Part shown: piece after piece, positions 59,901 to 64,000 of the stretch
Numbering within the stretch: position 1 is the first letter of the stretch
Layout of the letters: every line of letters starts with the position of its first letter
Source of the DNA: Diplosphaera chodatii
Lineage: Eukaryota > Chlorophyta > Trebouxiophyceae > Prasiolales > Stichococcaceae
Length of the DNA: 64,000 bases
Assembly (NCBI GenBank): GCA_032358165.1
Contig: JAALGY010000052.1
Location: forward strand, 1,178,001-1,242,000
Direction of reading: 5' to 3'
The notes under the pieces: generated by a model
Told to the model about the DNA's origin: nothing
What the model saw: the letters and a program-made list of their open reading frames with translations, nothing else
Database searches by the model: none
Made by a program: the position numbers and the translations under genes

Positions 59901-60176
59901 CCCTGGGCACAATGTATGCGCTTGACAAGAGCCTGCCAGGGTTTTCGCCGAGTACACGCAGATGGTGCGCTCGCAATCAGATCAGCTTGAGGGAGTGACA
60001 GCATAGGAGACTCCCGTCCAATGTCTATTGTTCTGCCAGACAAAACAGCCATATCAAAATGCAGGCTGTGCGCTGGCGTGCCCACGTTCCCCACGGGCCC
60101 CGTGAAAGGAAGCAGGGTGCCTCTCCTACAACACACTCTTCACACATGCAGCTGCGGCTGGCGCTGGCAGATGCTG
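59901..60176. other. Intergenic between convergent USB1 and RER1
   Basis: About 275 bases with no supported exon; 3' UTRs expected. Confidence 0.6.
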
Positions 60177-61169
60177 TCACTTGGCGCTCCCTACTTCCTT
60201 TGCATATGTCTGCGTGGCCAAACACAGCAGCAGTTGGTCATCACTATCTCCCGATTGCAGATCACTTCAACAAGCAGATACTCAGCAACATCAGCATGAT
60301 CAGTGTGAAGGTCACAGCATGGATAGATACTGGACTGGTGCTGTTGTGGACTCTCACCCGCTTGCCGACCGAGAATGGCACATAGCGATGCTTGATCATG
60401 TGCCGGATCTGCCGCTTCATGGTCAGGAAGAACAGCACCAGCCAGTAGAGCAACAGGATCGGCCAGAAGACCGGCACGTCAAATGCTGCAAAGAATGTCG
60501 CTGCGAAGCCCAGGAGTATTGCCTTCGTCGACGAGTACCTGAATGGTTGCAACACTGGGCTCAGTTGCAGCATCAGGCCTGCGACTTGGATGACAGCAAT
60601 TGTGCAGGTGGTCGGCAATCAACGACTGCTGCAGAGTGACCACCGTGCCGAGCCATCAACGCGCTGTGATGTGACAGCTCACCAGAACTTGAACTCCGGT
60701 AGCCGCCTCACGAAGGGCTTGAACTCGTCATTACCCTTCTGCGGCAATGTGGGGCCCTCGAGCGCTGGATCAACCTGCAAACCGCACCGCAGCCAGCAAG
60801 CTCATGCCTCCCGTCCGCACAGCGATCCCATCTCTAGCATACGCATTGCAAAGGCATCCTCTGTGATGCTAAGCTCCTCAACACAGCCATCGGCACGCTG
60901 GAGGCGGTTGAAATGTGCACAACCTGCGGCGACAGGAAGCCGAGCAGCAAGTTGAGGTTGAAGATGCCCAGGGCATACGCGACGATGTAGAAGCCCTTGA
61001 GCCACCAGACTCGCAGCGCGAACAGCAGCGTGAGCGCCAGCCACACTGCCCAGCGTGCCGCGACCCACGGCGCCGCTTTGTCAAGCAGCACCTGCAGCCG
61101 CTGGTTGTACGCTGCCGCGAGTCTGCTGCCGCCTCCAGGAGGCGGCGGCTGATCGATGTAACGCTCCAT
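60177..61169 (-). CDS. RER1: RER1, Golgi receptor returning membrane proteins to the ER
   Basis: Four-helix Golgi membrane protein that retrieves escaped ER membrane proteins via COPI vesicles. ATG 61169 ([15 protein letters not shown]). Exon 1 holds two hydrophobic segments: [17 protein letters not shown] and [20 protein letters not shown], then SPQ. It joins to [20 protein letters not shown] with [11 protein letters not shown], then [20 protein letters not shown] and [20 protein letters not shown] (two further segments) and [11 protein letters not shown]. The last exon [10 protein letters not shown] ends at TGA 60177, with the Lys-rich cytosolic tail typical of RER1. All joins are GT-AG and keep phase. 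Confidence 0.96.
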
Positions 61170-61730
61170 CGGCCGAGTGGAACGATGGCAGCACTGTAGC
61201 AACCTTGTTAGCACTAGCTGATCGGGTGCTGATTGGCCTGTGGGCTGCAGTGGATGTGTCTGCTGCAGTGTCTGCTGGTCCAATCACGAACTGTCATCGC
61301 GGCGCTCTGTTCCTCTGCACGTACATCGCAACGCCTCCCGATGCAGACCAGCCTCCTGGCACGAGCACACGACCTCCGATCTGGAGGTGCCACTGTACTG
61401 CTGCAACAGCAACGCGCAGCCTTCGGCTCAGCTGTCAGGCAGATACAGGACTCAAAGTTGTGTCTGGACTAGTGTCAGCCACTGGCCGTGCGGAAGCATC
61501 TGTATGGGCATCAGTGCATGGCTGCCTTCTTCCTGCAGCCATGCACATGCATCGCAGTCTCACAGTCTCGCAGGGGGCAGGGCACTGTTGCTATTGACGA
61601 GAGGACAGGCTCATTTGCTTGCGACCAGAGAACTGCATCTGTCTGCATCACAGTATACGAACGATCTGCTTTGGCTTGCAGATTCCCCTTTGGACTGCAA
61701 TAGCTGTTTCAGCTGCGGCGACGTGGTTGC
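61170..61730. promoter_or_regulatory. Shared upstream region of RER1 (-) and MED11 (+)
   Basis: 561 bases between divergent start codons; no exon supported and no obvious core motif. Confidence 0.4.
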
Positions 61731-62393
61731 ATGTCCGCGGGCGCAGCGCTGGTGACCGAGCAGCGCATCGAGGAGGCGGAAGAGGTCAGTCAACATGGTT
61801 ATCTGCAACACACAGATCACTTCCTTTGATCATCATACAGCGCTGGCACCAGCGAAAGTATGGCAATCTGCCATCTGCAGAAAATTGTTGCAAGCGCCGA
61901 GGTGGCAGCGCAAGTCACTGAGGAGCTGTCCAAGTTCGGCGACGCCAATTTCGATACCGTCACGCAGCTCTCCGAGCAGTTCCTCACGAACGTCAGGGTA
62001 TGGGAGTGCCTGTGTCACCCTGATGCAGAGGGCGTCCTGCTCCATGCATCAAGGCTCTGACGATGGCGGTATCGCCATTGCAGGACGTGCAGGCCATACT
62101 TCAGGGCGTGATCAAAGAGCTGCCGCCTGCAGCACCTTTCAAAGGCCGATCATACATCCAGCGCCTGCAGGCAAGCCTGGGCAAGCAAGCCATACCCAAC
62201 CTGATATATCGACGCCGCCACATGTGTACCAAATGGTCATGAGCCACCACTGTCCCTGTCCATCGACCAGGTGGAGGCTGCTGCGGCTTCCGCGGAGGCT
62301 GCGACGTCGAACGAATTGCCAACTGCGCATGGCAGTGCTGACGAAGTGGAGGCCATGGATGTGAGCACAGCTGGCGGCCAAGAGGGCTCGTGA
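61731..62393 (+). CDS. MED11: Mediator head-module subunit 11
   Basis: Small helical subunit that pairs with MED22 in the Mediator head and contacts TFIIH. ATG 61731 (MSAGAALVTEQRIEEAEE) joins to KIVASAEVAAQVTEELSKFG and TQLSEQFLTNVR. Next come DVQAILQGVIKELPPAAPFK and GRSYIQRLQ, then across a GC-donor intron VEAAAASAEAATSNELPTAH to TGA 62391. The order of an IxxxEE-like first helix, an ELSK-containing second helix and a third helix before a [GS]xSYxxR motif follows MED11 of animals and plants. It is about 130 residues long, with an acidic low-complexity tail. The methyltransferase start is only 50 bases downstream. Confidence 0.75.
62171..62270 (+). other. GC-AG intron in MED11
   Basis: The exon ends TGCAG, the intron starts GCAAGC (the textbook GC-donor form) and ends GACCAG. 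Both sides are phase 0. Read-through meets TGA at 62240-62242, and the GTACCA donor nearby is out of phase. Confidence 0.75.
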
Positions 62394-62442
62394 CGCCATA
62401 TGCACTGTGCGCATCAGGACCGCCAGTGGCTGCACACTGCTG

Positions 62443-63866
62443 ATGCTGGACACCCCGCAGCCTGCCCCGGTGCCATGCAGCTCAGACAGTCACCAGCGGT
62501 CCTCGGCACGGCAGGCAGCTGCCCAGCAGGGTCATGCCAGCAGCAGTGCCAGCGATGGCAATGCTGCAGCCTGCAAGGCTGCGTCTGATGGAACAGCATT
62601 CAGCGGCACCGATGCAGCCCCACCTGCAGCGTCGGCTAGGTCCTTTGTACCTGGGGCGACGGCAACATACTTGCAGCCAGGCTACTGGGATGCCAGATTT
62701 GCTGCAGAGGACAGCTACGAATGGTGCAAGGTCAGTTTGCGGCGGACTGTCACGTCCATAAACAGCACTGTTGCTTGCGAGCCAGTGCTCTCTTGGGGCT
62801 GCACCTTCACTCATCACTTGGACGGTGTTGAAACCTGCCAAATGACCAACTGCAGGACTACAGCGAGTTCAGGCACCTGGTGGCGCCGCAGCTGCGGCCG
62901 GCGGACAGGATACTGGAGCTGGGGTGCGGCAACAGCGGCCTGGGCGGGGCGCTGGCGGCAGACGGCGTCCGCCACGTGACGTGCACCGACCTGTCGGGCG
63001 TCGTGGTGCAGCGCATGCAGCGCAGGGCCGCAGCCGGCTCCTCGCCGGTGCGGTACCAGGTACGACGCCATGCGCTATATATTCACATCTGCTCCAGGGA
63101 GTGTCATGTTTTGCGAAGACATGCAGCCGTTGCCAGCTCTATGTGTGACGCCACCTCGCATGTTTGCAGGTGGCTGACATGCTGCAGCTGCCCTTTCCAG
63201 ACGGCAGCTTCGATGTCGTGATCGAGAAGGGCGCCCTCGAGGTGAGGATGCTACACACTGTACAGCGAGTGTCCAACAACACCAAACATCCCGATGCACT
63301 GCATCGTCCTGGTGTGACGGATATGGTGACACGCCGGCTGACCCTTACTGCATGTAGGTGTTCTTCACAGACAGTCCGAGTGCCTGGGATCCGACGCCCA
63401 CTGCTCGACGCCGCTTTGCCAAGGCAACTGATGAGGTGACAGACCACTCGCTTCGATGCTATGTAACTCGTCAACAGCAACGAAAGGATGCGGAAGCCAT
63501 GTCACGAAACATACCACGCCAGCTTGCCGTCCGCAGGCACACCGCGTCCTCGCGCCAAACGGCGTTCTCATTTCCGTCAGCTTCGGGCAGCCGCCCTTCC
63601 GGGTGCCGCTGCTGCTGGCGTGCCGCGAGCACTCGTGGGACTGCCGCGTGGAGCGCTTTGGGGAGTCGCTTGACTACTTTGTGTACGTGCTGCGCAAGGG
63701 GCGGCGGCAGGCGACGGCAGCGTCCAGCCAGCAGGACGCAGACGCTGCGGCGGACTGTCTGGGGGTTGCACTGGGCCCGCAGGTCAGGGCCAGAGGTGCC
63801 GACCAGGAGGCGCCCATGCATGAGCACATGGACGATGAGGGCTACCTGATGCAAATGACGCTGTGA
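62443..63866 (+). CDS. EEF1AKMT4/METTL13-like lysine methyltransferase
   Basis: Seven-beta-strand SAM methyltransferase; the closest relatives methylate lysines of translation factor eEF1A. ATG 62443 (MLDTPQPAPVPCSSD) begins a low-complexity N-terminus of about 85 residues. Then YLQPGYWDARFAAEDSYEW, CK|DYSEFRHLVAPQL and motif I ILELGCGNSGLGG. TCTDLSGVVVQRM and Q|VADMLQLPFPDGSFDVVIEK follow, then GALE|VFFTDSPSAWDP and AHRVLAPNGVLISVSFGQPP. The end is FGESLDYFVYVLRKG with an acidic tail to TGA 63864. The YWDxRY opening and FDVVIEKG(T/A)L are hallmarks of the EEF1AKMT4/METTL13 group. All joins keep phase. Confidence 0.9.
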
Positions 63867-64000
63867 GCAGTTCTGCACACCTGTGTACAGAAGCACGGCT
63901 GCAGCATGGTTGGCTGGCGTTTCAATTCAGGAATGCCATTTTCGGATGTGGTTCTGGATGGGGAATGTATCATCTTACGAAGCTCGTTGTGAACATTGGC
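63867..64000. other. 3' flank at window edge
   Basis: 134 bases after the methyltransferase stop; nothing coding seen. Confidence 0.6.

Noticed and set aside
14000..62000. Possible functional cluster of RNA-processing genes (C1D, RIX1-like, tRNase Z, USB1)
   Set aside because: They are spread over more than 40 kb among unrelated genes on both strands; chance housekeeping neighbours are the simpler reading.
1..64000. tRNA, rRNA, transposons, CRISPR, viral insertions
   Set aside because: I scanned by eye and found no supportable example; very diverged copies or small ncRNAs could still be missed without a covariance-model search.

Overview
The window looks like nuclear DNA of a chlorophyte green alga, possibly a trebouxiophyte. 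It encodes PsbO with a chloroplast/thylakoid targeting sequence, and the proteins are of plant or animal type and cut by many introns, mostly about 70-250 bases with typical GT...CAG|G borders and GC-rich third codon positions. Genes sit close together on both strands. I see no prokaryotic operons, IS elements, CRISPR arrays, rRNA or viral genes, and no tRNA I could support. Exon structures were read by eye from protein similarity, splice phase and codon use, so gene spans are better supported than every internal border.

Layout. 2-4244 (+): unidentified multi-exon gene entering from the left edge. 4740-6090 (-): unidentified gene. 6099-8935 (+): CobW/ZNG1-type zinc GTPase. 9930-11207 (-): intronless SnRK2-like kinase. 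11607-13875 (+): JmjC/cupin dioxygenase. 14215-15105 (-): C1D/Rrp47 exosome cofactor. 15518-25340 (+): a very large paladin-type phosphatase gene. 25616-27104 (-): class I methyltransferase. 27552-31788 (-): RIX1/PELP1-like ribosome-biogenesis protein. 31942-33006 (+): plastid-type PAP2 lipid phosphatase. About 33463-39965 (+): RAD54 recombination translocase. 40403-42669 (-): mitochondrial ADP/ATP carrier. 42860-43340 (-): small unidentified gene. 43702-46890 (-): ABC1/ADCK2-like kinase. 47871-49507 (-): organelle-targeted protein of unknown function. 49971-52560 (+): TBC1D13-like Rab GAP. 53123-54067 (-): PsbO. 54331-57530 (-): tRNase Z with two SAP modules. 58148-59900 (+): USB1 U6 snRNA exonuclease. 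60177-61169 (-): RER1. 61731-62393 (+): Mediator subunit 11. 62443-63866 (+): EEF1AKMT4/METTL13-like methyltransferase.

The genes do not form one pathway. They are mostly housekeeping genes: RNA and ribosome processing (C1D, RIX1, tRNase Z, USB1), organelle function (PsbO, carrier, ABC1K), trafficking (RER1, TBC) and DNA repair (RAD54). Several neighbours are divergent pairs sharing short upstream regions. The most notable signal is at splice level: at least six, probably seven, introns in unrelated conserved genes begin with GC rather than GT, each after an exon ending in AG. I found no convincing novel biological system. The best leads are the GC-AG introns, the SAP-SAP-tRNase Z fusion, the duplicated RAD54 tail exons, the altered ADP/ATP-carrier signature and the four unidentified genes.
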